From the NCBI GenBank assembly GCA_017942005.1, contig JAGAVJ010000013.1:1-64000 (forward strand): a DNA stretch of 64,000 nucleotides. The letters run 5' to 3'. A program made the translations under genes and the position numbers. Origin of the DNA: Clostridia bacterium (GTDB lineage: Bacteria > Bacillota > Clostridia > Oscillospirales > CAG-272). Every line of letters begins with the position of its first letter. The first letter of the stretch is position 1. Of this stretch, positions 42,883 through 51,901 are shown in pieces. The notes under the pieces are model-generated. The model saw only the letters and a list, made by a program, of their open reading frames with translations, ran no database searches and was not told the origin of the DNA.

Positions 42883-43242
42883 ATGAATTTTCTATCAACA
42901 TCACTTACGGCTGCAGCTCCGATCAGCAATGCGTTTGTTGTTGTCATGGGTATTGGCGTCGTTTTCATTGGTTTGATCTGCATCATCCTGCTGATTAAAT
43001 TGATGTCTGCGATTATGGGATCCGTCGGCGGAAAACAAGCAAGCGCTCCTGCTGCCGCAGCATCGACCGCTGCAGCTTCAACAGCTGGCAGTGCAGCTCC
43101 CGCTGCAAGCCCAGCCCCGGCGATTTCCAACGTCATCGAAAACCGTGCTGAAATTGTCGCTGCAGTATGTGCCGCCGCCGCAGAAGAGCTTGGCACCGAT
43201 GTATCTGCACTCCGCGTCGTCTCCTTTAAGAAAATTTCCTAA
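42883..43242 (+). CDS. Na+-pumping decarboxylase small membrane subunit (OadG-like)
   Basis: A 119-residue membrane-anchored subunit: one N-terminal helix (FVVVMGIGVVFIGLICIILLI), an Ala/Pro-rich linker, and a short C-terminal domain (IVAAVCAAAAEELGTDVSALRVVSFKK). This is the layout of the gamma/delta subunits that hold the alpha and beta subunits together. It is the first gene of a four-gene operon with the biotin carrier, OadB and OadA. AAAGGAAGTG precedes the start. Confidence 0.88.
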   Translation: MNFLSTSLTAAAPISNAFVVVMGIGVVFIGLICIILLIKLMSAIMGSVGGKQASAPAAAASTAAASTAGSAAPAASPAPAISNVIENRAEIVAAVCAAAAEELGTDVSALRVVSFKKIS

Positions 43243-43319
43243 CAGAATATTTTCTTTTTCAAAAATTGGAAACAAAATCAACAATTGAACATTCTAATGA
43301 AAAGAGAGGATTTTCCAAA

Positions 43320-43691
43320 ATGAAAGCATACAAGGTTACCGTTAACGGCAATGTTTATGAAATCACACTTGAAGTGATTGACAAGGCTGATATTAAAGCC
43401 GCTCCTGCACAAACCGCTGCACCTGCAGCAGCACCCGCCCCCGCAGCTGCTCCAGCCGCAGCAGCGCAGGCTGCTGGTGCAACCACCGTCAGCGCTCCAA
43501 TGCCCGGCAACATCCTGAAAGTTAATGTCGCAAACGGTCAGGCAGTGAAAAAGGGCGATGTCCTTATGATTCTGGAAGCCATGAAAATGGAAAACGAAAT
43601 TATGAGCCCGGTTGACGGTACCATCGCATCTGTCAATGTCAATTCCGGCGCAACTGTTGAATCCGGCGCAGTTCTCTGCTCTATCAACTAA
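43320..43691 (+). CDS. Biotin carboxyl carrier protein of the Na+ decarboxylase
   Basis: A 123-residue carrier that moves the carboxyl group from the carboxyltransferase to the membrane pump. After a short beta start (KAYKVTVNGNVYEITLEV) comes an Ala/Pro linker and a biotinyl domain with the biotin lysine in EAMKMENEI. The frame opens at 43266, but ATG 43320 behind GAGAGGA is the natural start. The carrier being a separate protein, rather than the C-terminal part of OadA, is as in methylmalonyl-CoA decarboxylases and many clostridial oxaloacetate decarboxylases. Confidence 0.92.
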   Translation: MKAYKVTVNGNVYEITLEVIDKADIKAAPAQTAAPAAAPAPAAAPAAAAQAAGATTVSAPMPGNILKVNVANGQAVKKGDVLMILEAMKMENEIMSPVDGTIASVNVNSGATVESGAVLCSIN

Positions 43692-43714
43692 TTTGACATG
43701 GAGGGTTTTCATCC

Positions 43715-44911
43715 TTGGACGCTTTATTAAATTTTATTGAGCAAATGGGATTCTACCAGCTGTTCGCAAATTTCGGCGAAAACTGGGGAAACCTTGTTAT
43801 GATTCTCCTTTCCTTTTTCTTAATGTATCTTGCGATTGTCAAGCAGTTTGAACCGCTTCTGCTGCTCGGTATTGCATTTGGTATGCTTTTGACCAACCTT
43901 CCCGGCGCAGATATGTATCATGCAGCCATGTGGACGGACTTCATGAAGGAAGGCGCAGAACATTATCATGATTACGGCTATATTCTTGCAGAAGGCGGAC
44001 TTCTTGATATTCTGTATATCGGTGTCAAAACCTGTCTGTACCCCTGCCTGATTTTCATCGGCATCGGTACCATGACCGACTTTGCTCCTCTGATTTCCAA
44101 CCCGAAGAGCCTTTTGCTCGGCGCCGCAGCACAGCTCGGTATTTTCGTTACCTTTATCGGTTGTATTTTCCTCGGCTTCCCGCAGGAAGCAGCTGCATCC
44201 ATCGGTATCATCGGCGGTGCGGACGGTCCTACTGCAATCTTTACCACATCCAAGCTGTTCCCGGATCTGCTCGGTCCGATCGCTGTCGCCGCGTATTCCT
44301 ACATGGCGCTCGTTCCGGTCATTCAGCCGCCGATTATGAAGCTTCTCACCACGAAGGAAGAACGTCGAATTAAAATGACGACCCTTCGTCCGGTTTCCAA
44401 AGCAGAAAAAATTGTCTTCCCAATCGTTGTGACTGTATTTGTATCTCTGCTTGTTCCTTCCGCAGCGCCACTGATCGGATGTCTGATGCTCGGCAACCTT
44501 TGGAAAGAATGCGGCGTTTGTGAACGTCTTGCAAAAACCGCAGGCAATGAGCTGATGAACATCGTTACCATTTTCCTCGGCATCTCTGTCGGTGCAACAA
44601 CAACCGCTTCCAGCTTCCTGAACCTCGATACACTGAAAATTGTTATCATGGGTGTCGTCGCATTCGGTATTGGTACAGCAGGCGGTGTCCTTCTTGCCAA
44701 GTTCCTCAACCTGTTCTCCAAAAACAAAATCAACCCGCTCATTGGTTCCGCAGGCGTTTCTGCTGTTCCTATGGCAGCCCGTGTTTCTCAGAGAGTCGGT
44801 CAGAAAGAGGATCCTTCCAACTTCCTGCTGATGCACGCAATGGGTCCGAACGTCGCAGGCGTCATCGGTTCCGCGATTGCTGCAGGTGTTTTGATTGCTC
44901 TGTTCGGTTGA
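43715..44911 (+). CDS. oadB: Na+-translocating decarboxylase beta subunit
   Basis: A membrane subunit of 398 residues that decarboxylates carboxybiotin and pumps Na+ outward. The functional motif [15 protein letters not shown] with its essential Asp is present, as are GAAAQLGIF before it and [12 protein letters not shown] and [15 protein letters not shown] near the C-terminus. Translation probably begins at TTG 43715, 9 nt after GGAGGG, since the protein matches the family from that point. It lies between the biotin carrier and OadA. Confidence 0.95.
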   Translation: MDALLNFIEQMGFYQLFANFGENWGNLVMILLSFFLMYLAIVKQFEPLLLLGIAFGMLLTNLPGADMYHAAMWTDFMKEGAEHYHDYGYILAEGGLLDILYIGVKTCLYPCLIFIGIGTMTDFAPLISNPKSLLLGAAAQLGIFVTFIGCIFLGFPQEAAASIGIIGGADGPTAIFTTSKLFPDLLGPIAVAAYSYMALVPVIQPPIMKLLTTKEERRIKMTTLRPVSKAEKIVFPIVVTVFVSLLVPSAAPLIGCLMLGNLWKECGVCERLAKTAGNELMNIVTIFLGISVGATTTASSFLNLDTLKIVIMGVVAFGIGTAGGVLLAKFLNLFSKNKINPLIGSAGVSAVPMAARVSQRVGQKEDPSNFLLMHAMGPNVAGVIGSAIAAGVLIALFG

Positions 44912-44975
44912 TTTTTAGCAGCTTCCGCTGAAATCACCCCCTCCCTTGATTTCGTAAGAAAGGAATTTTAATCGT

Positions 44976-46379
44976 ATGGCGAATAAGCTGTATATTACTG
45001 ATACCATTCTCCGTGACGCACATCAGTCTCAGGCTGCTACACGTATGACACTGGAGGATATGCTTCCCGCACTGCACGACCTTGATCAAATCGGTTATTG
45101 GTCCTTGGAGTGCTGGGGCGGCGCAACATTTGATTCCTGCATGCGCTTTTTATCGGAAGACCCCTGGGAAAGACTTCGTATTCTGAAAAAGAACATGCCG
45201 AATACCCCCTTACAGATGCTCCTTCGCGGACAGAATCTGCTTGGCTACAAGCATTATGCCGATGATGTTGTGGATGCATTTGTCAAAGCGTCTGTGAAAA
45301 ACGGTATCCATGTCATCCGTATTTTTGACGCTCTCAACGATATCCGCAATATGAAGGCTGCCATGTCCGCAGCCAAGAAGTATGGCGCACATGTAGAAGC
45401 CGCCATTTCCTACACCGTTTCCCCTGTACACAATGAAGCATACTTCGTTGAGCTTGCAGGAAGACTGGAAGAAGAAGGTGCAGATACCATCTGCATCAAG
45501 GATATGGCAAACCTGCTTCTCCCTTATGACGCATATTCACTTGTGAAGGCGATGAAGGAAAAAATCCGTGTCCCGATTCACCTGCACACGCACAATACCA
45601 CCGGTACCGGTGATATGACATACCTGATGGCAGTACAGGCAGGCGTCGATATTATCGATACGGCACTGTCTCCGCTTGCAAACGGTACGTCTCAGCCTTC
45701 CACCGAGGCAATGGTTGCTACCCTGAAAGGCACAGAACGGGATACCGGTCTTGACCTGCAGCAGCTTTCCGATGTGGCAAAGCACTTCCGTACCGTCGCA
45801 AACAGACTGAAGGCAGCAGGCTCTCTCGATCCCAAGGTGCTCAATGTCGATCCGAACACCCTTCTGTATCAGGTTCCCGGCGGCATGCTTTCCAACCTGA
45901 TCAGCCAGTTAAAACAGGCAAAGGCAGAAGATAAACTGTATGATGTGCTTGCAGAGGTTCCGCGTGTCCGTGAAGATTTCGGTTATCCGCCTCTGGTCAC
46001 ACCGACTTCTCAAATTGTCGGTTCTCAAGCCGTTTTAAACATCCTCTCCGGTGAACGCTACAAGATGGTAACGAAGGAGTCCAAGGGTCTGCTTCGCGGC
46101 GAGTACGGTCAGGTTCCCGGTACCGTCAATGAGGAAGTCCGCAAGAAGGCACTCGGCGATGCAGAAATTATTACCTGCCGTCCTGCCGATCTGCTCCAGC
46201 CGGAAATGGATAAGTACCGTGAGGAAACCAAGGCATTTGCAAAGAGTGAGGAAGATGTACTCAGCTATGCACTGTTCCCGCAGGTCGCAGGCAAATTTAT
46301 TGCAGAGCGTGACAATCCCAAGCCAAAGGTGGATCCGAGTGCGCCCAGAGAGCTTTTCATTGAAGATTTAGGCAATTGA
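44976..46379 (+). CDS. oadA: Oxaloacetate decarboxylase alpha subunit, carboxyltransferase (biotin domain absent)
   Basis: This enzyme transfers the carboxyl of oxaloacetate (or a related acyl substrate) to biotin. The 467-residue protein has the DRE-TIM barrel signature TILRDAHQSQAATRM, LECWGGATFDSCMRFL, MLLRGQNLLGYKHYADD, the metal-binding HTHNT and the catalytic region IKDMANLL, then the PYC/OADA domain. The chain ends without a biotinyl domain; the carrier is encoded separately. Transcarboxylase 5S is the closest alternative. GAAAGGA lies 12 nt before the start, and a strong terminator follows. Confidence 0.95.
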   Translation: MANKLYITDTILRDAHQSQAATRMTLEDMLPALHDLDQIGYWSLECWGGATFDSCMRFLSEDPWERLRILKKNMPNTPLQMLLRGQNLLGYKHYADDVVDAFVKASVKNGIHVIRIFDALNDIRNMKAAMSAAKKYGAHVEAAISYTVSPVHNEAYFVELAGRLEEEGADTICIKDMANLLLPYDAYSLVKAMKEKIRVPIHLHTHNTTGTGDMTYLMAVQAGVDIIDTALSPLANGTSQPSTEAMVATLKGTERDTGLDLQQLSDVAKHFRTVANRLKAAGSLDPKVLNVDPNTLLYQVPGGMLSNLISQLKQAKAEDKLYDVLAEVPRVREDFGYPPLVTPTSQIVGSQAVLNILSGERYKMVTKESKGLLRGEYGQVPGTVNEEVRKKALGDAEIITCRPADLLQPEMDKYREETKAFAKSEEDVLSYALFPQVAGKFIAERDNPKPKVDPSAPRELFIEDLGN

Positions 46380-46410
46380 TCCGTTCATCATAAACATTTG
46401 CAGAACAAGA

Positions 46411-46442
46411 AGAACTGTCGTAAAACACGGCAGTTCTTTTTG
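46411..46442 (+). terminator. Terminator of the Na+ decarboxylase operon
   Basis: AGAACTGTCG / CGGCAGTTCT with a 7-nt loop is followed by TTTTGT. Confidence 0.88.
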
Positions 46443-46506
46443 TATCATTGGGAAATGTCACTTTTTCACATGCGGCATCACATTGTTGTATAATATTCAC
46501 ATGAAA

Positions 46507-46522
46507 ATGTTATTTTTAACAT
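46507..46522. promoter_or_regulatory. Candidate operator palindrome
   Basis: ATGTTA TTTT TAACAT is a perfect dyad 33 bp upstream of the -35 box of the class II aldolase gene. It resembles a Rex box, but its half-sites are two bases too close. Confidence 0.4.
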
Positions 46523-46554
46523 ATTTCTTCTCAATTCAAACTTTTTGTTTTCCC

Positions 46555-46583
46555 TTGCATTTCTGGTAAAAATAGTGTATAAT
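46555..46583 (+). promoter_or_regulatory. Promoter of the class II aldolase gene
   Basis: TTGCAT (46555-46560), 17-bp spacer, TATAAT (46578-46583). Confidence 0.8.
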
Positions 46584-46669
46584 ATTAACAGCGAAAAATA
46601 TCTGTCTAATCATTCATACTGTACTGTACAGTTTTTCTATTTCATAAATAATGATAGGAGTCACATGAT

Positions 46670-47974
46670 ATGAATATCAATTATATCCATCCGGCAGACC
46701 AGCTTGTTATGTTTATGCAGCGCATTTATGACAAGGGACTGACCACAACCTCCGGCGGCAATCTGTCGATCAAAGATGAAGACGGCAACATCTGGATAAC
46801 GCCTGCAAGTGTGGATAAGGGAACGCTGACCCGCGGAGATATTGTCTGCGTCAAACCGGACGGAACTATTCTCGGTCAGCACCGTCCGTCTTCCGAATAT
46901 CCTTTCCATGCAGCTGTTTATAAAATGCGTCCCGATCTGCGAGCTGTGTTGCATGCACATCCGCCGGCACTGGTTTCCTTTTCGATTGTGCGCCAGAAAC
47001 CCAATCTGAACCTTCTTCCCTCTGTACAAAAAATCTGTTCTGACGTCCGCATTGCAACCTATGCGGTTCCCGGCAGTGATACCCTTGGAGAAAACATCGG
47101 CCGCTGTTTTGCAGACGGATGTGATATTGTGCTGCTTGAAAACCACGGTATCTGCATCGGCGCTGTCGATATGTTCACGGCATTCCAGCGGTTTGAAACA
47201 CTAAACTACTCCGCAGAACTGGAAATTCTTGCAAGCAGACTTTCCGGCGGCATCAGCCAGATAAAAATGCTCCCCGCAGAAGCATACCAGGTTGCGGAAA
47301 CACGAGATCACCTGAAAATGGACGACTTTATTCCGCACAGTCACACCTCCGAGGAGCTTGCTGCCCGCCGCGATATGATTACACTCATTCGCCGTTCCTA
47401 CAAACAGGGACTGTTTACTGCAACACAGGGAACCTACTCCGTGCGTCTCTCTGACGGCAGCTTTGTCATAACACCATCCGGATTGGACCGTGCATATATT
47501 GAAGAGGACGATCTTGTCCGCGTCAAAAGCGGCATGAAGGAGGTCGGCAAGACGCCTTCCCGTGCGGTAAACCTGCATGCACAGATTTATGAGCAGCATC
47601 CGGAAATCCGTGCCGTTCTTCTTGCGCACCCGGTTCATGCGATGGCATTTGCAATCACCGATACCGATTTTGATCCCAGAACCATTCCGGAAAGCTATAT
47701 TCTTCTGCGCGATATCAAGCGTCTTCCCTATGATACCATTTATACACATATTACAGATGCAGCTGCCGCATTTACAGACGCCTGCCCTGCGGTAATGTTT
47801 GAAAATAACTGTGTCGTCGTCACCGGTGAATCTCTGTTGAAAGCCTTTGACCGTCTGGAGGTCATGGAATCTACCGCGCACTCCATTATCAATTCCGCCG
47901 CAATCGGTCCGATTGTCCATATTTCACCAGAAGAAGTTGCTGAAATTAAAGAAGCGTTCCATTTACAGGATTAA
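46670..47974 (+). CDS. Tandem class II aldolase/adducin protein with a degenerate second domain
   Basis: A 434-residue protein made of two homologous class II aldolase domains (about 1-200 and 215-434). The first keeps the site for aldol cleavage of fuculose- or rhamnulose-phosphate-type sugars: SGGNLS, the Glu in SSEYPFH, the HAHP zinc pair and the third His in LLENHG. In the second, the same positions read TQGTYS, SRAVNLH, LAHP and FENNC, so the catalytic Glu and two metal His are gone. The second half may be structural or bind another ligand. It is monocistronic with its own promoter. The rhamnosidases nearby make a rhamnulose-1-phosphate role attractive but unproven. Confidence 0.8.
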   Translation: MNINYIHPADQLVMFMQRIYDKGLTTTSGGNLSIKDEDGNIWITPASVDKGTLTRGDIVCVKPDGTILGQHRPSSEYPFHAAVYKMRPDLRAVLHAHPPALVSFSIVRQKPNLNLLPSVQKICSDVRIATYAVPGSDTLGENIGRCFADGCDIVLLENHGICIGAVDMFTAFQRFETLNYSAELEILASRLSGGISQIKMLPAEAYQVAETRDHLKMDDFIPHSHTSEELAARRDMITLIRRSYKQGLFTATQGTYSVRLSDGSFVITPSGLDRAYIEEDDLVRVKSGMKEVGKTPSRAVNLHAQIYEQHPEIRAVLLAHPVHAMAFAITDTDFDPRTIPESYILLRDIKRLPYDTIYTHITDAAAAFTDACPAVMFENNCVVVTGESLLKAFDRLEVMESTAHSIINSAAIGPIVHISPEEVAEIKEAFHLQD

Positions 47975-48027
47975 TTTCTGAAATACCATAAACAAAAGGG
48001 ATTGCCGCATATGAGGTGGTGTCCACA

Positions 48028-48077
48028 AAACAAAGAAGGGACTGTTGCACCTAAATGCAATAATCCCTTCTTTGTTT
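48028..48077. terminator. Bidirectional terminator
   Basis: AAACAAAGAAGGGA / TCCCTTCTTTGTTT form a 14-bp stem, with an inner TTGCA / TGCAA stem. It serves both the aldolase gene and the convergent GNAT gene. Confidence 0.8.
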
Positions 48078-48105
48078 CATTTACAGCATCTCGACAAACG
48101 AATAT

Positions 48106-48594
48106 TTATTGAGCCAAATGAATCCAATACCGCTCGATCCAGCTTTGACTGCGTGGCTCAAAGACTTTTGATTCGTATACGCCGCCGTTGTTTAATATGG
48201 TTCTCCTGCTGGCCTCATTGTCTGCAAGACAGCAGACCAGCACATCATAAATCCCTAAGCGTTTGCATTCCGGGAGTATACGGGAGAGCATCTGAATTGC
48301 ATACCCCTTTCGCCGTTCGCTCGGACGCACGCAGTAACCGATATGTCCTGCGTATTTTTCCAGAAATTCATTAAAGCAGCGTCGAATCTGAATGACGCCA
48401 ACCACCGTGTCATCTTCTTCACGGACGTATATATACTGCGTTGTGAAAGCCTCGATTTGATCAAGCCAGTCCTGCGTTTTGTCAAATTTCCTCAAAGATG
48501 AGCTTCCATCCATGGAGCCGCCATCTTCCATGTATTCCCGCCGAAACGCCTGTATCTGCTGGTCATACTCCATAGTCGGTTCAATCAGTTTCAT
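48106..48594 (-). CDS. GNAT-family N-acetyltransferase
   Basis: A 162-residue acetyltransferase with the acetyl-CoA loop RPSERRKGYAIQML and the C-terminal VCCLADNEASRRTILNNGGVYE segment, as in the RimJ/YesJ-like GNAT group. The frame extends a few codons upstream, but GGAGGA is well placed for ATG 48594 (MKLIEPTMEYD). Substrate unknown; monocistronic. In the 48595-49044 gap upstream I see no gene; it is AT-rich with no clear promoter. Confidence 0.85.
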   Translation of the reverse strand: MKLIEPTMEYDQQIQAFRREYMEDGGSMDGSSSLRKFDKTQDWLDQIEAFTTQYIYVREEDDTVVGVIQIRRCFNEFLEKYAGHIGYCVRPSERRKGYAIQMLSRILPECKRLGIYDVLVCCLADNEASRRTILNNGGVYESKVFEPRSQSWIERYWIHLAQ

Positions 48595-49044
48595 CGTCGT
48601 TATTCCTCCACAAATCAAAATGCACTCTCTTTTGTTGAATAAAGTATATCAGTTAAATATGAAAAAATCAACCGTCTGCACAGAAAACGCGCGAAAAAGT
48701 GATGTATTTTTCAAGCATACTTTATACCGTCCTACAAACGCACAACGATTCATACGGCAGTCTTTTTTCGATTGTCCTGTTTTATTGGAGGTAAATCGTT
48801 TCACCCATCCGGATTTGCTGAAATCGTCCAACAGCAGCGGACATATCACGTCTTCTTGTTTTTCGTAACAGTATGATGATGCCATTTTACATTTGAAAAC
48901 AAATTGTAAATTTTTTGTGTTTTATTTGCGTGTTTCTTTTTTGTTTATAATTGTATAGTATAGTAATATATGTCATCCTCCGTTATAACCGCTATATGCT
49001 AATGGTAAAATGGGATGTTATATGAAATATTCATTGAAATTTTT

Positions 49045-49087
49045 GAAAGGAAGCTTTCGCACAAAGGAAGCCATGGTATCAGAACAA
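49045..49087 (+). promoter_or_regulatory. Hairpin-interrupted ribosome binding site (membrane protein at 49087)
   Basis: GAAAGGAAG (49045-49053) is followed by a small hairpin CTTT / AAAG and 20 nt to ATG 49087. CTTTC can also pair with GAAAG. A second AAAGGAAG and an out-of-frame ATG (49073) lie between, defining a 21-codon overlapping reading frame. Confidence 0.4.
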
Positions 49088-49821
49088 TGTCTGCATCACG
49101 AATACCACTCACCACAATATCATTTGCACATGGATTGAATTTTTACAAGTTATTTTGGGTTTTTGTCATCGGTTGTTTTCTTGGCGTAGTCATTGAGACA
49201 ATCTGGTGTATCCTCCGGAACAGACGCATCGAAAGCCGCAAAGGCTTGATATATGGACCGTTCAATCTGGTATATGGCATCGGTGCCATATTTATGACAG
49301 TAGGATTGATCTGGATGAAGGATACACGCGACTTATTTGTTTTTATCGGCGGAACCATCATCGGCGGCGCGTATGAATATGTATGCAGTGTCATTCAAGA
49401 GAAGCTAACCGGAACGATTTCGTGGGATTATAAGGCGCTTCCGTTTAACCTTCACGGGCGTATCAATCTTCTTTACTGTTTTTTCTGGGGAATCTTAGGT
49501 TTGCTTTGGGAACGCGATCTTTATCCACCATTGTCGCGTCTCATTGAACGCATCCCAAATTCCGTCGGTATACCGCTGACATGGATTCTTGTTGTATTCT
49601 TTGTATTGGACAGCTTTATTTCCGCTGCCGCTGTATACCGTATGAACTGTCGCCAAACAGGGCAAATCAAGGAGCATACCAGATTCTGGCAATGGATTGA
49701 CCGCCGTTATCCGGACAAAAGAATGCGCAGAATCTATCCGAATATGAAGTTTAATTTACAGAATATCAAAATTCCAAATAAAACGGAACTCAAAGAAGAG
49801 CTGTCCCAGATTTTAAAATAA
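49087..49821 (+). CDS. CmpB-like putative ABC transporter permease (PF06541 type)
   Basis: A 244-residue membrane protein with about five helices. It carries the family features FWVFVIGCFLGVVIETIW, NRRIESRKGLIYGPFNLVYG and GAYEYVCSVIQEKLTG, SWDYKALPFNLHGRINL. These proteins are listed as putative ABC permeases, though they lack the usual partners and their role is not established. Start ATG 49087 is chosen over the longer frame. It precedes the AI-2E family gene by 38 bp, so they are probably co-transcribed. Confidence 0.8.
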   Translation: MSASRIPLTTISFAHGLNFYKLFWVFVIGCFLGVVIETIWCILRNRRIESRKGLIYGPFNLVYGIGAIFMTVGLIWMKDTRDLFVFIGGTIIGGAYEYVCSVIQEKLTGTISWDYKALPFNLHGRINLLYCFFWGILGLLWERDLYPPLSRLIERIPNSVGIPLTWILVVFFVLDSFISAAAVYRMNCRQTGQIKEHTRFWQWIDRRYPDKRMRRIYPNMKFNLQNIKIPNKTELKEELSQILK

Positions 49822-49859
49822 TATCATGTTTCCGCGATTGAAAAGGATGGAATCCATAC

Positions 49860-51164
49860 ATGAAATTTGAAACAAAACGTATTTTGCTGATCGCAGCGCT
49901 TGTGTTTGCACTTTTTCTTGGCGTTCATTATTGGAAAAACATTGAAGGTCTTCTGACACTGGCTTTATCCGCTGCCATTCCGCTTATCATTGGCTGTGTG
50001 ATTGCATTTATCATCAATATATTAATGTCCTTTTATGAGCGGCATTATTTTCCCAAATCAAAAAACGCTTTTGTTTTAAAAACACAGCGTGTAGTTTGTC
50101 TTTCCGCTGCTATTCTCACGCTGTTTCTCATCATCACGCTTGTTATCACATTGATTGTGCCGGAATTCGTCAACTGCATCCGTCTTATGCTGAACATGAT
50201 TCCGGGGGCGATTGATCAAACCATCAACTATGTAGAGTCTTTGAATATTCTGCCTGAAAATATTTTTGATGTTTTGGAAGGAATTGATTGGAAATCCCGT
50301 ATCGGTGAAATTGTAAATTCCGTTTGGACAGGCGTCGGGAATGTGATGGATGTTGTGATTAAAACAGTTTCCTCCATATTCTCTGTATGCATTACGGTCT
50401 TTGCTGCAATTATTTTTTCAATTTATCTTTTGATTGGAAAAGAACGTGTCGGCAGTCAATGCAAACGGCTTTTCCGGCATTATATGAAGCCGAGCTGGTA
50501 TGAAAAACTATCGCATATCGCTCTTGTTATCTGTGACAGCTTCCATCGGTATGTTGTCGGGCAATGTCTGGAAGCATTGATATTAGGGATTCTTTGTACT
50601 GTCGGGATGTTAATTTTCCGCTTTCCCTATGCCACAATGATCGGAGCTTTGATTGCATTTACCGCCCTCATTCCTGTTGCAGGTGCATATATCGGAGCCA
50701 TTGGCGGTGCGTTTATGATTTTGACCGTGTCACCAGTGAAAGCCATTCTCTTCATTGTCTATATCGTCGTATTGCAGCAGCTGGAAAACAACCTGATCTA
50801 TCCCCGTGTGGTTGGTTCTTCCATCGGTTTGCCCGGCATTTGGGTCATGGCAGCCGTGACAGTCGGCGGCGGTGTGATGGGTGTTTTCGGTATGCTGCTC
50901 GGCGTTCCTTTGGCAGCCGCTGTCTACCGGCTTTTACAGGAAGATGTCAACCGAAAACCGGGAAATACCCTATCCGCTGCTTCTGTTACGGCCTTCGCAG
51001 AGGGAACTCCGGAACAATCTGCAACCGCCGCTTCCCAAAAGCAGCACACACCCAACTCTCATAATAAAAACAGAAAGAAAAATCCACAAAACCATCCCAA
51101 ACAAAACCAACCTCACAAAGGCAAGTCTCCCCAAACACACTCCGGTACGCAAAGGACCAAATAA
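49860..51164 (+). CDS. AI-2E family transporter
   Basis: A 434-residue membrane protein of the AI-2E/PerM exporter family, with about eight helices. Visible family segments include YVVGQCLEALILGILCTVG, AFTALIPVAGAYIGAIGG and LENNLIYPRVVGSSIGLPG. Members export small molecules or act as Na+/H+ antiporters; the cargo here is unknown. The last 60 residues are a hydrophilic, Asn/Gln/His/Lys-rich tail of low complexity (from about GTPEQSATAASQKQ), longer than usual. Confidence 0.88.
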   Translation: MKFETKRILLIAALVFALFLGVHYWKNIEGLLTLALSAAIPLIIGCVIAFIINILMSFYERHYFPKSKNAFVLKTQRVVCLSAAILTLFLIITLVITLIVPEFVNCIRLMLNMIPGAIDQTINYVESLNILPENIFDVLEGIDWKSRIGEIVNSVWTGVGNVMDVVIKTVSSIFSVCITVFAAIIFSIYLLIGKERVGSQCKRLFRHYMKPSWYEKLSHIALVICDSFHRYVVGQCLEALILGILCTVGMLIFRFPYATMIGALIAFTALIPVAGAYIGAIGGAFMILTVSPVKAILFIVYIVVLQQLENNLIYPRVVGSSIGLPGIWVMAAVTVGGGVMGVFGMLLGVPLAAAVYRLLQEDVNRKPGNTLSAASVTAFAEGTPEQSATAASQKQHTPNSHNKNRKKNPQNHPKQNQPHKGKSPQTHSGTQRTK

Positions 51165-51201
51165 CCTATACGTTTTTTCAAAAAAAATTCTAAGATTCTC
51201 C

Positions 51202-51230
51202 TTATAGTATTCACACATGCGTGGTACAAT
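51202..51230 (+). promoter_or_regulatory. Weak promoter of the lipoprotein pair
   Basis: TTATAG (51202-51207), 17-bp spacer, TACAAT (51225-51230). The -35 match is poor. Confidence 0.4.
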
Positions 51231-51310
51231 ATAGGCGTATCAGGAAATGGATGATGGATCACATCGCCACCATACAAACGCAAAATAACCGAAAGGAACA
51301 AAAATGCCTT

Positions 51311-51901
51311 ATGAAAAAACGTAATTTTACGCTGCTTCTTGCAGCGCTCATCGTATCATCTTCAATGTTTTCCTGTGCAGGCAGCAACGACACCGACAAG
51401 GATTCACAAAATACCTCCGCAGAAAATAATACCTCTGCTATCGTTGATACCACTGTCAATACAACAGAAGACGCGGTGACAACTGAAACAGAAACCACCA
51501 ATGCCAATACACCTGCAGCGCTTCTTTGTACCGCTTTTAAAGATTATGTGGCAGAAAATCCTGACGCCGCGGCAAATGATATTGCTACAGCACTTTCGCA
51601 AAACGAAATTATACCCTTCGGTCCCGTTGTACAGCCAATGCAGGAAGGATATCTTCCGGGCTTTGATGCGGATATCACCGGATTCACAGAATGCGCTGCA
51701 TTTATGCCGATGATTGGCTCTATCCCATTTGTCGGTTATGTCTTTACCGTCGATGAAGCCAATGTGGACACATTCAAGGAAACACTTACTGCTCATCATG
51801 ATTTGAGATGGAATATCTGTACAGAAGCAGATGAAATGGTCTGTGATTCCGTCGGAAACAAAGTGTTCTTTGTCATGGCAACAAACAGTTTTGATGAATA
51901 A
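51311..51901 (+). CDS. Lipoprotein, DUF4358-like
   Basis: A 196-residue exported lipoprotein: a basic start, hydrophobic stretch and lipobox SMFSC (Cys about residue 20), then a Thr/Glu/Asn-rich linker and a small domain (IIPFGPVVQPMQEGYLPGF to VCDSVGNKVFFVM) resembling DUF4358. In Firmicutes this family often lies beside DHHW and MBOAT acyltransferase genes. AAAGGA is 13 nt upstream of ATG 51311; closer to it an ATG at 51304 opens a six-codon overlapping frame. The gene overlaps the next one by 8 nt, indicating coupled translation. Confidence 0.7.
   Translation: MKKRNFTLLLAALIVSSSMFSCAGSNDTDKDSQNTSAENNTSAIVDTTVNTTEDAVTTETETTNANTPAALLCTAFKDYVAENPDAAANDIATALSQNEIIPFGPVVQPMQEGYLPGFDADITGFTECAAFMPMIGSIPFVGYVFTVDEANVDTFKETLTAHHDLRWNICTEADEMVCDSVGNKVFFVMATNSFDE

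Noticed and set aside
43820..44836. 338-codon minus-strand open frame over oadB
   Set aside because: Antisense shadow with Cys/Asn/His bias; the + strand has clear OadB motifs.
46507..46522. Rex box upstream of the aldolase gene
   Set aside because: The dyad TGTTA / TAACA has four bases between half-sites where Rex sites have six.
48649..48885. Small minus-strand gene in the gap before 49087
   Set aside because: No ribosome binding site, promoter or family resemblance; composition is that of intergenic AT-rich DNA.
49073..49138. 21-codon ORF overlapping the CmpB-like start
   Set aside because: It has a decent AAAGGAAG before it, but no conservation evidence; kept only as a note on the leader.
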